Both the position numbers and the translations under genes were made by a program. DNA of 46,561 nt, taken from assembly GCA_025201705.1 (NCBI GenBank), contig MU616745.1:1-46561 (forward strand). Reading direction: 5' to 3'. Below are positions 23,861-34,063 of this stretch, one piece after another; position 1 is the stretch's first letter; every line of letters starts with the position of its first letter. The DNA comes from Dissophora ornata. Lineage: Eukaryota > Mortierellomycota > Mortierellomycetes > Mortierellales > Mortierellaceae. Below the pieces are notes generated by a model. That model was not told the DNA's origin, did not search any database, and was given only the letters and a program-made list of their open reading frames with translations.

Positions 23861-25841
23861 ATGACTTCTTCCTACAGAGTAAGATCCATGCCTCTCAAAT
23901 ACGCGAACGCGTTGTTGGCCCGGGGCAGCATTCCTCCATTGCATTCCTAACTGTACCTTCCCACGTTCATTAACATTCTAGATCAACTACCAATTGCGCG
24001 CCCATGTAAGTTTGCAATGGTGTTCACCTTTGGCATAGTTCAAGGCGTTCCTTGTATTTACACTTCTCACTGTGCTATATAATTAGAAACGCGACCCTCT
24101 TATCGAGTTCATCAAGGGCCTCCTCCTTACACCTTTCGTGCTTCACGCCAAGCCTCGTAAACCCGTCCTCAATTCGTCTGTCGTTCCTGGGGGACTCAGC
24201 AGCGGTCAGACATCGGGCGCGAACAACTCCGGCGGCAGCAACACTGGCGGTGGAAACGATGATGAAAAGAACGATTACCAGGAGGAGGAAAAGCCCATGG
24301 TTGATGCGAATCTTCAACGGTACCTTGAGATCATGAAATCAGTGGAGGCCATGATTGAAGAGCATCGTCGGAAGGCTGTCAAGGGCGTACCAGAACACTC
24401 GAGATTGCACCGGATCGTGCCTTCAGTCGCAACCTTCTTCACTCCTTTGCCTCTCGAGGCTGCATTCCTGGTTGCGAATGCAAAGCATTCTATCGCTGCG
24501 AGACGATTTGTTCCTCCCAGTTTCAACGACATCCGCAGGTAACGTTTGTTTGTTTTACACTAATCACATTGTTGAACACAAGAGCATGTTAAATTCTTTC
24601 TTTGCCTCTCGTCTAACATTTGCATGGCATCTGCTTACTTTCTAACGCTTTCAGAATCCTGAACACTGCTCAAGTCATGGCCATTGCGCCCACCATCAGT
24701 CTGATCACCTTGTAAGTTGAGCTGAATACGCAGTGTGGAATGCATGGCTCAAAAGTTGAAAATATTCTTGATTTCATGCTCACGCGCACGCGACCATTCG
24801 ACGAATCACAGCGACGGAGACATGACCCTGTACGACGATGGCACATCGTTCACGGACTCCTCGCCCTTGATCCCTCTCTTGATCACTCTGATGCGTGCCG
24901 GCCTTCGCGTTGCCATCGTCACTGCTGCTGGTTACCCTGGCGATGCTGCCAAGTACGAGGAGCGTCTGGCTGGTCTCTTGCGCAGCTTCCAAACCAACAA
25001 GCTGTCTGAGAAACTGTTGGAACGTTTCTACGTTCTCGGAGGCGAGTGCAACTATCTTTTCCGCTGTGGATGGAAGAAGAGCGACGCTACCGGGGAGTCT
25101 GTCGTCGGATTGACCTATATTCAGCCTGAGTAAGTCCATCTTTATCGTTAGCTTGACAGTATTCTCATTCTACTGCGTCTCTTGATCATTCGTAACCAAC
25201 ACGCCGTCCACTGTAACAAAATCTATATCTAGGTCCTATCAACCTGCTGACATGCTTGCCTGGAGAGATGAGGATATTCAGGAGCTTCTGGATGTTGCCG
25301 AGGAGAATCTGAGACGCTCAGTCTCCGCCATGAACCTTAAAACTACTATTCTCCGCAAGTCTCGCGCAGTTGGTATCGTGCCGATCAACTCTGGAAAGAT
25401 TGCACGAGAGCAACTGGATGAGTGCGTGCTCTCGACCCAGCAGCGTTTGCTGGAGTACCAGCAAATGTCAGGCCTATCCAAGGTTGCCATTCCATTCTGC
25501 GTTTTCAATGGTGGCAACGATGTCTTTGTGGACATGTAAGTTGCAAAGACATAGCATTTATTCTATGATGAGAAAATTGCCAAAGCAAACACTTATTGTT
25601 TACGACTGTGGACATCTTCCTCAATAGTGGTAACAAGTTGATCGGTGTTGAGGTGCTCCAAAGCTACCTCGGCGCTGCCCCCGATGCCACAATTCACGTT
25701 GGCGATCAGTTCCTTTCCACCGGAAATGACTTTGCGACGCGCTCGAGTTGTTGCACCCTCTGGATCGTTAACCCCGAAGAGACCGAGAATGTGTTGAGGG
25801 AGTTGACACCCCTTCTAACCTTCCCTGCAGAAGACGAGTAA
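23861..25841 (+). CDS. ISN1: IMP-specific 5'-nucleotidase Isn1 (7 exons)
   Basis: Model: join(23861..23878, 23982..24005, 24087..24538, 24655..24711, 24812..25129, 25233..25535, 25628..25841), 461 residues (the yeast enzyme is about 450). It begins MTSSYRINYQLRAHKRDPLIEFIKGLL, split here over three exons, the first two only 18 and 24 bp. It hydrolyses IMP to inosine and phosphate in the cytosol, part of purine salvage and overflow. The haloacid-dehalogenase-like motif TFDGDMTLYDDG has its acidic pair at Asp185 and Asp187. Later conserved segments are FNGGNDVFVDIGNK and HVGDQFLSTGND. A Gly/Asn/Asp-rich insert lies at about 58-90. The TATA box is at 23653 and AATAAA at 25899. Confidence 0.94.
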
Positions 25842-25898
25842 ACTATCAAGCCTTGTACTTCTATATCACACGAGTGCCTGCGATCCTGAGTAATAGGC

Positions 25899-25904
25899 AA
25901 TAAA
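25899..25904 (+). terminator. AATAAA polyadenylation signal of ISN1
   Basis: AATAAA 58 bp after the ISN1 stop codon. Confidence 0.55.
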
Positions 25905-26176
25905 TTCATCAGGAGTTGTGTTTTTGAAAGCCGTGTTTAGTTTTGCATTTGTGGATGCCAATTATGGATCGCCATTAGCCTATTATTGTCTCCCATCCCT
26001 GGCCCTGGCTATTTAGATGCCCCTTTCCAACTCCCAACATCGCTTTGCTCTTTGCTCCTTCTTTCATTAACTTTCCCTTTCGACAAAAAAAACAGTATTA
26101 AGCAGACGATTTTCTTTGCAGTATAGGATCATCCACAACTACAATATCAACAACATTATCGAACGCTGCACAAAAG

Positions 26177-26806
26177 ATGAAGCTCTCCATCATCATAACG
26201 ACCCTCTCTATTCTGTCAAACCTCTTCTCTGTGTCTGCTCGCCTTACTGTCGAAGAACAGGATGCCCTCCTCCAATCGTCCGCTCAAGGATCGCCAGACT
26301 TTTGCTCGGCCTGTCTTCGGAAGGCCATGACCAACCATTTCCCGCACGCCTGCAGCAAGGACATGCCGGACCCTATTTCGCTCGCATCTCAGGATGGTCA
26401 AATCAAGCCGGAAATCATCCGCTGTCTTTGTGTTTCGTTCATTGACCCCATGTGGATGAAACAGGACTGCCTGTCAGAATGCGAGTTTGTAAAACATGAA
26501 GCGGCCATGGAAATGATTCCCAAGGTCAAGGATTTCCCAGGATGTGACAACTGGGTGGATTTAGAGACCTTTACAGAGTTGGATGTTCCTGGGTATACGA
26601 AGCGTGACCCTGAACATCGGCCTGTTGTGTACGACAATGAGGAGGAAGAAGCATCTGTGCCGAAGAGTTTGGAGGACATCATCAAGGAAAAGTTGGAGCA
26701 GCTGCACGTGTTGGAAGATGAAGATATGAATAGCGACGACGGAGGTGATGAGAATGATGTACCCTTGACCGACGGCTCAAGCAAAGAGGCCAAGGATGAG
26801 CTTTGA
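26177..26806 (+). CDS. ER-luminal Cys-rich protein with KDEL retention signal, unknown function
   Basis: A single-exon gene of 209 residues. Residues 1-21 form a typical signal peptide (MKLSIIITTLSILSNLFSVSA), and the last four residues are KDEL, so the product should be a soluble ER resident. The mature N-terminal half has eight cysteines (43, 46, 59, 83, 85, 98, 102, 123) in a compact arrangement starting CxxC. The C-terminal half (about 150-205) is acidic, as in calcium-buffering or chaperone proteins of the ER. I do not recognise the family. A small disulfide-bonded folding helper or saposin/canopy-like fold is possible but is inference. The leader (about 26040-26176) is T- and A-rich. 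AATAAA is at 26862. Confidence 0.8.
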   Translation: MKLSIIITTLSILSNLFSVSARLTVEEQDALLQSSAQGSPDFCSACLRKAMTNHFPHACSKDMPDPISLASQDGQIKPEIIRCLCVSFIDPMWMKQDCLSECEFVKHEAAMEMIPKVKDFPGCDNWVDLETFTELDVPGYTKRDPEHRPVVYDNEEEEASVPKSLEDIIKEKLEQLHVLEDEDMNSDDGGDENDVPLTDGSSKEAKDEL

Positions 26807-26861
26807 CAAGTTGCGGATGCCTTTAGCCCTCTCCCTTCTGTAATCTCGTGACATATCCCCA

Positions 26862-26867
26862 AATAAA
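26862..26867 (+). terminator. AATAAA polyadenylation signal of the KDEL-protein gene
   Basis: AATAAA 56 bp after the stop codon at 26806. Confidence 0.55.
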
Positions 26868-27210
26868 ATCAAGACATTGATGCGTGTTGTCTCGCATGGT
26901 GCACGTCGAGTGAAACCTTTTTTTTCGTTATGTGCTTGTAGCGCGAACTATTCGCATTAATTATTCCAATGCTACCCAGACCCGTGCTGATCAATCATCT
27001 TTCCTCCTCACCCTAATATTACGATATCTATCACTTGTCAGCCGTCTTGCTCCTCTCACCTTCTTGCATTTGACTGTTATCCATCTCGCTTTCATCGCTC
27101 TACATCAACCACACGCCACCAGTTTAACGGCCATGAGATTCGCACTGCCGCCAAACACTGGAGTACGAGCAGGAAATTCGACGACCATTAAAGGACCTTC
27201 ATTCCTGAAA

Positions 27211-28602
27211 ATGAAGCTTCTGCTCACGCTTACAGCAGCGTACTGTCTGCTTGTATCGACCGCCAATGGCGCTGCAATCTCAAAACGCAACGAAGAAGCA
27301 CGTATGAAGCATCTCTACTCAGCCTACGACGCGATTGTTCACTCAGACAGTCAGCTGCCTGTTTTTTTGCAACACCATCGACAAAAAAGCCCCGCACTTA
27401 ATACTAGAACCAGCAATGGCGCCAGCTCCGGTACTAGCAACAAGAGCAAGAGCAAGCGCAAGAGCAAGAATCAACAGCCAGAAATCTTTGCTTCCCCACA
27501 ACACTATTCGGAGAATCTGAGAGAGCCAAGGGAGCCTCTACTCAAAATTCAGGCAGGACCGAAGAAGAGCTCAATGAGCGACGACAGCGATATCAACAAC
27601 AAAGACAACAAGACTGTGACCCCAAGGACCGCAGGCGGCGACTCGGAGACAGCCAAGCCCCTCTTTGTGGACGGGACCGGAACTGCGACCGAGACTACGC
27701 CTGAGACAGAGACCGAAACTGGGATGCGCAAATTAGTGGTGAATGAAGATATCAGCGTGATCTTAAACGGCCTCAACGACAATGACGCCAAGATCGAGCG
27801 AGCTCTGGATAATGACGAGAGGACAAGCAATACCAGCGTGGAATCAGTCGTCAATGCGGAAATAGTAACGAAGCTAGTGGCAGGAGAGGTCTCTGAAACA
27901 GCAGAAGCAGAAATCAACGGGGAAATGTCATTGTCAGAGGCGGGGGACAAAGCAAGGGTCGCTACTGTGCCAGAAAGGAAACGGTCGTTGATCGTTGGTA
28001 ACGATCGCGAGTACGAGCAAGAGGACGGATATCAGCCAAAAGATGACACAATGGCACCTGCCAATCGCCACTATCACATCCATAACCCCGATGATGAGAA
28101 CTTTATCGTCCGTTTCATCCACGGCCACCCCTCCGCCAACGTCGACGACGATGGCGATGCCTTTCCCTGCAACTCTCTCCATCCTTCCTTTTACCCTTCC
28201 TTCTCAATAGCTGTGGACCGAACCGTCATCATATATGCCTTCGCATTTACCAGCGTCTGCTGGTTGATCCTCATATCCTCCTACAAGATGTATGCCCGTC
28301 GCAGAAACACCACTCCTATCGCATTTTTCCATCACATAGCCAGAGGTATCTTCATCTCGCCATTTGGCGAACCTTCCTCGTTGTCGACGTCCATGCCAAC
28401 GATGATGTACCCAAGATCCTCCCCGAAAGAATCGTTGCCCCTGCACATGAACGAAAAGCTCTTGGTCGAGGAAAATGCCGCGTCCGCTTCGAGCGTCAGA
28501 ACTGGACAGGTGCCGACAGATCTGAGAAGAACTTCGGCATCGCAATATCATTTGCAACAGCAGCTTGAGGCTGCTCGGAACGCTTACCAGTCGCAGACGT
28601 AG
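27211..28602 (+). CDS. Putative type I membrane protein, unknown function
   Basis: 463 residues from the ATG chosen because it opens a clean signal peptide (MKLLLTLTAAYCLLVSTANG). In-frame ATGs exist upstream (27133), and the frame is open back to 26932, but that part reads like a T/C-rich leader. After a KR site at about 25 comes a long low-complexity region rich in Ser, Thr, Glu, Asp and Lys (about 70-330). One membrane segment (TVIIYAFAFTSVCWLILISS, about 338-357) is followed by YKMYARRR and a roughly 100-residue cytosolic tail ending in a Gln/Ala-rich helix. Topology suggests a surface or wall-sensor-like or endomembrane protein. No catalytic domain is seen and I do not recognise the family. 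AATAAA is at about 28691, and the gene is convergent with ATP14. Confidence 0.65.
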   Translation: MKLLLTLTAAYCLLVSTANGAAISKRNEEARMKHLYSAYDAIVHSDSQLPVFLQHHRQKSPALNTRTSNGASSGTSNKSKSKRKSKNQQPEIFASPQHYSENLREPREPLLKIQAGPKKSSMSDDSDINNKDNKTVTPRTAGGDSETAKPLFVDGTGTATETTPETETETGMRKLVVNEDISVILNGLNDNDAKIERALDNDERTSNTSVESVVNAEIVTKLVAGEVSETAEAEINGEMSLSEAGDKARVATVPERKRSLIVGNDREYEQEDGYQPKDDTMAPANRHYHIHNPDDENFIVRFIHGHPSANVDDDGDAFPCNSLHPSFYPSFSIAVDRTVIIYAFAFTSVCWLILISSYKMYARRRNTTPIAFFHHIARGIFISPFGEPSSLSTSMPTMMYPRSSPKESLPLHMNEKLLVEENAASASSVRTGQVPTDLRRTSASQYHLQQQLEAARNAYQSQT

Positions 28603-28690
28603 AAAAAAATGATTCGAATGATTCGTAAATAATAACATAGAGTCGCAACCTAGTAACTCATCGATCGACATGGCCCATGCACTGACAACA

Positions 28691-28696
28691 AATAAA
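28691..28696 (+). terminator. AATAAA polyadenylation signal of the type I membrane protein gene
   Basis: AATAAA about 90 bp after the stop at 28602. It lies about 50 bp from the opposing minus-strand AATAAA cluster of ATP14 (plus-strand TTTATT from 28744). Confidence 0.45.
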
Positions 28697-28849
28697 CAAC
28701 GCGAATAGAAAAAAAAATCTACAGCTCAAAAAGTGGTTGTGTATTTATTTTATTTTATAGGATCAAGAGTGGAGGGGGTGTACGATTGGTCTGGATGAGA
28801 CAAAGGACGATGATTTGTGATGGTAAGTTGAGAGAGAAATAGAAGAGCT

Positions 28850-30068
28850 TTAGTGGTGGTGCTCCTCCTCTTCCTCCTCCTCGACCTCCTCCTCCTCTTC
28901 CTCCAAAACCTCCTCAGAGACGGCATCAGCGATCTCGGCATTGGCAGTCTCCCAGGCAGCAAGATCGGCAGAGGCATCGATGGTAGGGGTCTATTCATAC
29001 ATACATCAAATGGCAACACAGCCCATTAGAAACATGCTCGCGGGAGTTTTTCTAGAGGGCGTTTGCATGCAGGAAGGTATCACACAGAACATATTACTTA
29101 CAACGGGGGCGGCAGGGGCCTTGAATTCCTTGACCTGAGAAGAGGCATCAGCACCCTTGGCCTAGTGAATTACGCAATGTCGTGTAAGAGCCAATGGTAA
29201 GTCTCTTCCTCGCACCATCTTCTCGCAATCAAATGCATATTAGCCAATCTGTATAGCTCTAATCCCAACTGGCAGTAACTTACGTCGGGGGTAGGCTTGT
29301 ATCCCTTGAGCTCCCTAATGTACAAGTCCTTGAGGATATCTATAATATCAGATCAAAGAACAGGGTGATAACCGCTTAGTTCTTCAGGATGCATGTCATG
29401 AACAAGAGTGGCGATACCGAGCAATTGAGACACAGGTGGATATCCGCGTCCTCTAAAACGACCCGAAAACGTACCCTGCATCAAGGGGGCCGAGGGGGCA
29501 GTGAAGCTGCGGACGGCCATGAAGGCGGCAGGGCGGGCGGCAACAGCGCGCGAGACGGGAGCCTATGCAAGGTGTCCAGGATTGAATGGATCAGTGCGAG
29601 TCGACAGCCAGTTCAAAAAAGAGGGGTCGCGTTCCGTGTGAGAGTATGGTTCATTGATTGCAAATATCCATTGACAGTGGTCAAGTGAAGTTGGCTATTT
29701 AGCGGCCTCTGTCGAAAGTGGGGGCAGATTCAGTGGAGTTGCCGGGTCAGGAACAGAGTCGAGTTTATATAGATCTCGTGGCGCGCGCTCTAGTGAGCTG
29801 ACTGTCCTGAGTAGCTTGTATGCCGCGGGTGTGTCAGCATATCGACATCTCCGTTCCCGAGGAATGGGGTATATTGAATTGGGTCATTCATTAGCTGAAA
29901 TCGTGATCCTGATCCTTCCGACGGACCACCACTGTTTGGCACGTATGGGGAAGTCTTCCGGACTGCCACAAGCGAGCAGTGCGGCGAACGTAGTGAAAAG
30001 TGTATGTTTTTCGGGAAGGGAAGGCTGGGAATCCTTACAGCAAGACGGATAAAGCGGGAGGCGATCAT
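28850..30068 (-). CDS. ATP14: Mitochondrial F1Fo ATP synthase subunit h (Atp14; 5 exons)
   Basis: Model: complement(join(28850..28990, 29102..29161, 29284..29339, 29475..29562, 30039..30068)), 124 residues, about the size of yeast Atp14. It starts MIASRFIRLAAPVSRAVAAR, an Arg/Ala-rich amphipathic mitochondrial presequence. The family signature is ILKDLYIRELKGYKPTPD after the cleavage region, then SSQVKEFKAPAAPVTPTID and ADLAAWETAN. The protein is part of the peripheral stalk of the inner-membrane ATP synthase. The C-terminus is extreme: 17 residues of Glu/Val after VLEE and then three His before the stop. Exon 1 is only 30 bp, separated from exon 2 by a 476-bp intron, the longest in this gene. 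It is divergent from the gene at 30368 across 299 bp. Confidence 0.88.
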
Positions 30069-30367
30069 GGCGAGTGTGATGGGAGCGATGTGATGTTAAA
30101 AAGAGGAATGAGGATTGCGGAAAATGCACTAATCTTAGGACCTCTCCTCCCGATGATCGCTTGTTTGTTTTTGGCGGTCTTGTCGTCAATTAGGGATAAT
30201 CGTTGTGCAGTTATAGAGGGGTGGGGACTCAATATGCACTGGATCACGAAGTCATCGCACGTACTGCGCAGACACTGCACCGCTCTCGGCGAATCCACTG
30301 CACGGATCCTCGCGCACTCCCCACACGCTTTCCCACTGTTGCTTCCATTCTTTCTCCCTCCAATGCA

Positions 30368-31606
30368 ATGACATCGTCTTCCAGCCCTTTTAAAGCCCTC
30401 TTCAAATCGTCATCTACACCCAACGACAATGCCTCCTACGTTACTACTTCTTCACACGACACTCGCACAAAGCCCAAGCTAAAGGTTACAAAACCAACAA
30501 ATACTTCGACAACCACAACCACAAAGTCAACAAGCGTTTGGGCCAGTAGTAGTAGTAGTGGTAGTGGTAGTGGTAGTGGTAGTGCAGATCAAAACATCAA
30601 AAAACGGTCAGCGTTCTTCAGCTTGCTTCCTACCTCCTCGTCCTCCTCTCCCTCGACAGTCGCCAATACCTCTGCCACCTCTTCTTCGAGCATGCTCTCC
30701 CTGCCAACAGCGCTGTTCCCATCCCCACATTCTTCCACGGGATCAGGACCAGCGTCAGGGGCAGGGGCCAGGCGTTCAAAACTGAAGCACGGCTTGTTCA
30801 ACAAGGCTAAGAGGCCTTCGAAGAGCGCACTCTCAGACTCGGAGCAGCAGCAACAGGCTGCAGAGGAGAGGAACACAGGCTGGTCGTCAAGACCCTGGGC
30901 AGGTTGGGGAGCCTCTTTATCACCCTCGAATGGCTTTCAAAGCGACAGTAGTAACAGTGAAGAAACACCAACATCTAAAGCGCGTCAGGGTTGGATATCG
31001 ATACCGAAAGCCAGCAAATCCGACACGGATGTCGCGGTTGTAGCGATAGAACAGCAGGAGCACAGAGAAAACTACTTTAAATCAAAAAAGAAGACGAAGT
31101 CGGCACCCGATGACGGTGGTGACAAAGGCAGTGGGCAGATCATGCTGCACCCAGCGTATAATCTCAGCAGCCAATCTGTGCTATCTTCATCATCACCTCC
31201 AAATGACCAGTCGTTGCCATCAGCCGCATATCAGCAGCAATACCATCAATGCTCTTCCCAGGAGCAAATATGTGTACATCATCAACAGCTACAGCAGCAA
31301 CAACAGCGCCCTTCGAGAATGGGCGTCACGCTGGTAGTGCACGATGTCTTTGGGATCGGGAAGGTCACGGAGATGAGTCTAGCGCTATTCCTCGCGCATG
31401 ATGCGTTCCTGAGTCGGAGACCATTCTGGCTACAGTGTGCGATCTTGGCTTGGGAGGCCCTTGTGGTGTTACTGGTGATATGGGGCGTGCTGCGGGTAGT
31501 TGGATTGGCAGAAGTAGTGATCTGGGGAGCAGATGATCTTGTCAGAGGCACTGTTTCAATGATCCAAGCACTTGGACATGCTGTTAGATTTTTGGTTGTA
31601 CGATAG
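30368..31606 (+). CDS. Unknown protein with disordered N-terminus and hydrophobic C-terminus
   Basis: A single exon of 412 residues from the ATG at 30368. An earlier in-frame ATG at 30203 would add 55 residues unlike the rest and is probably in the leader. Residues 1-300 are Ser/Thr/Gly/Gln-rich, including a serine-glycine run encoded by AGTAGT/GGTAGT repeats (about 30546-30583) and a polyglutamine patch. The last 100 residues are different: GVTLVVHDVFGIGKVTEMSL, then a hydrophobic stretch (FWLQCAILAWEALVVLLVIW, 353-372) and amphipathic helices to the C-terminus. This looks like a cytosolic protein anchored by a C-terminal hairpin or tail. Conservation is likely confined to the C-terminal domain. 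I do not recognise the family. Confidence 0.6.
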   Translation: MTSSSSPFKALFKSSSTPNDNASYVTTSSHDTRTKPKLKVTKPTNTSTTTTTKSTSVWASSSSSGSGSGSGSADQNIKKRSAFFSLLPTSSSSSPSTVANTSATSSSSMLSLPTALFPSPHSSTGSGPASGAGARRSKLKHGLFNKAKRPSKSALSDSEQQQQAAEERNTGWSSRPWAGWGASLSPSNGFQSDSSNSEETPTSKARQGWISIPKASKSDTDVAVVAIEQQEHRENYFKSKKKTKSAPDDGGDKGSGQIMLHPAYNLSSQSVLSSSSPPNDQSLPSAAYQQQYHQCSSQEQICVHHQQLQQQQQRPSRMGVTLVVHDVFGIGKVTEMSLALFLAHDAFLSRRPFWLQCAILAWEALVVLLVIWGVLRVVGLAEVVIWGADDLVRGTVSMIQALGHAVRFLVVR

Positions 31607-32330
31607 CCATCATTGTGCATGTATTTTAGACTGGTTCGAAAGAAAATATATTCCCAGAAATCATGGCGTAGTCGATGACGGGGTGTGAGGTGCCAGCCCG
31701 AGTCGGCCAGAAATGTGTGAGAGCAATCAGAGCTTGGAGACTAACAAATGACTGCATTCAGGCCCTACGGACGCGTGTCATTATTGTGCCCCTATTATTC
31801 ATTCACCCATGACAAGGTTCGGCGGACCGCTGCGCTTCCGATGACGATACAGGTGTACCGTCTCTCTCGCCGCCACTTTCGACACTCTTCTTTCATCTTG
31901 GTTCCAATTCGCCATTCATTCACCCTTTCCTTCATTTGCAACTTTTTCTGTTGGCTACTTGCCTGAGCACGTTGTCGTTCTTCGTCGCCACAGCTGACTT
32001 TTCGTGAACACACTAAAACTTTAAAGCAGACGCCGGAGAGTAACACTCCCCTGTATCCAACAACGTTGGACCACTAGCCGTCCAGTCGTTCAACCCACTC
32101 TGTACATCCACTGGCAACGACAAGGGACGATCGCACAACGAACGCATCCGTGCACGTTTGCAGGAATTTCCATCTCGCTCTCCCCAGGAAATCACAGAAC
32201 TCCTCCCCTTTCTTTTTCACCTTTCTCTTTTTTCGTTTAGCTTCTAACCCGAATCCAGTCGGACACCTTCGCCTTTTGTTCCTTGCCATACCCTTGTGCT
32301 CGCACCTTTCTTTATACCCGATCCCTCAGT
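31607..32330. other. Intergenic region upstream of TVP38
   Basis: About 0.7 kb between two + strand genes. It holds the 3' end of the gene at 30368 and a long T/C-rich presumed promoter and leader of TVP38. No gene or repeat recognised. Confidence 0.5.
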
Positions 32331-33919
32331 ATGACGGACAGACAAGGACTAGACGGGCCAAGAAACTCTATCGATCAAGGCACAACCCACTCGGTTGTCA
32401 GAACACACTACGAGGACGATAATGACGACAATCACGATATTCAGAGTCCTTACAGCTCAGAGCAAACGCCTTTGATAAGTTCTGCCACTGCCAATGGCCT
32501 CAGTGGACTTAATATTCATCATCATCCGGATGGTAGTGACCACAGTTTACATACACTTCTACAGAAACCGCTGAATGGGGCCACCCAAGAACGGGGACAC
32601 GGACGGAGTTCGCAAGAGCAGGGACAATTGTCGATGTCGTGGAAGGAATGGACGGTCAAGAATGGGATTCATCCCAGTACCTGGACGAAACATACTTATC
32701 TCCGAGCACTGTTGTTGACGACACTGTTGACACTTGTCATTTTGGCATTCACCGTGCTGAGGGTCCAGGATCATATCAAGGATATCTTGAGGTAAGTTTT
32801 CAGACGGCAGCCCTATTTTTGCCAGCTTTCATCTGCGTGTTGCACCTGCTGTAGGCTATGTCTATTACAGGATAGTGTAAAGCTGCGTGTCTGTTCTCAA
32901 TCATGCTGACCCTAATAACACGACTGTATTCAATTAGCTATATTGACGATCACAGGAGCATGGGCGCTGTATTGTTTGTGGCATTTTATACCGTCGCCTG
33001 TTGGCTCTTCCTTCCCGGGTCACTCTTCACCATCGGCGCTGGGTTCCTGTTCAAACCCATGCCGTTTGCACTGGCAATAGTCCTCTTGGGCGATGCCTTG
33101 GGCGCAATTGGGTCATTCTTGTTCGGACGGTACATCTTTTACGCCTGGGTCAAGGGCATGATGTCAAAACACCCCAAATTCAATGCTCTAGATGAAGTTA
33201 TTCAGGACGAAGGTAGGACACAGCCAACAATTCACTTTTGGTGTATGGAGGGTGTGGTCTAAAAAGAAGTGTGATCTGTGTTGAACATCCATCCGTTTTT
33301 TATTCCCTTTGCTTCTTTCACAACAATAGGCTGGAAGATTGTCGTGATGCTCCGCCTGACCCCGATTCCGTTCAACCTCATCACTTATTTCTTTTCCATC
33401 ACCTCCATCTCACTGTACACCCTTGTCTGGGCCACTCTTGTTGGTGTCTTCCCAGGGTCTTGTCTCGGTATCTGGATCGGCTCGCTCCTCAAGGGTCTTT
33501 CTGGTATTGACAACCCGGAGTTGGAGACCAAGAACGTGGTTGTCCTGATCATGAATGGCGTCTTTATCGTCTGCTCCATCTTGACGCTCTCGATTTTTGG
33601 AAAGAGGTCCTTGCGCAAAGCAATGGGTAAACTGGATGAGCATCAGCATGACCAGGATGGGTCGCAGGGTCTTTTGTCAGCACAGGAAGGAGGTGAGGAT
33701 AGCAACGAAAATGATGGTGATTTAGAAGCTCCGACGGAGGATGACAGTGCTGTGAACAGACCCGATGTTGAGGCGAGCAATGCAGCAACTGTCGCCACAG
33801 CCCCTACTGGGTTCACACGTGGTGAAAAGTGGATCTTTGTCGGGATTGCTGTAGCAGCGGTAGTGAATGTCAGTGTCTGTATCCCCCTTTATTACCATTA
33901 TGCGAACCAAGACCAGTAG
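32331..33919 (+). CDS. TVP38: Tvp38-like DedA/VTT-domain Golgi membrane protein (3 exons)
   Basis: Model: join(32331..32791, 32938..33212, 33330..33919), 441 residues, longer than the yeast protein because of acidic or polar ends. The N-terminal 120 residues are polar (ending near KEWTVKNGIHPSTW). A membrane segment follows (LRALLLTTLLTLVILAFTVL), then the SNARE-associated/VTT domain. Its typical parts are FLPGSLFTIGAGFLFKPMPF, LGDALGAIGSFLFGRY and RLTPIPFNLITYFFSI...LGIWIGSLL. The C-terminal part has two further hydrophobic segments around an acidic linker. Family members sit in Golgi/ER membranes; some VTT proteins are lipid scramblases. Intron joins restore the motifs (DEG|WKIVVMLRLTPIPFN). 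AATAAA is at 33927. It is convergent with RAD2. Confidence 0.88.
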
Positions 33920-33926
33920 CATCCGT

Positions 33927-33932
33927 AATAAA
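33927..33932 (+). terminator. AATAAA polyadenylation signal of TVP38
   Basis: AATAAA 8 bp after the TVP38 stop codon, inside the 144-bp spacer separating it from the convergent RAD2 stop. Confidence 0.4.
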
Positions 33933-34063
33933 CACGACAGACGGCGTCTGCTAGAATTGCATTCACTTGCGGCCCAATATGTAAAGTAGACATGAACGAT
34001 CAAGGCACGCAGACCCTGTTGATACATTGCATTACAACACTAAATGGTAACTACAAAATTGCT

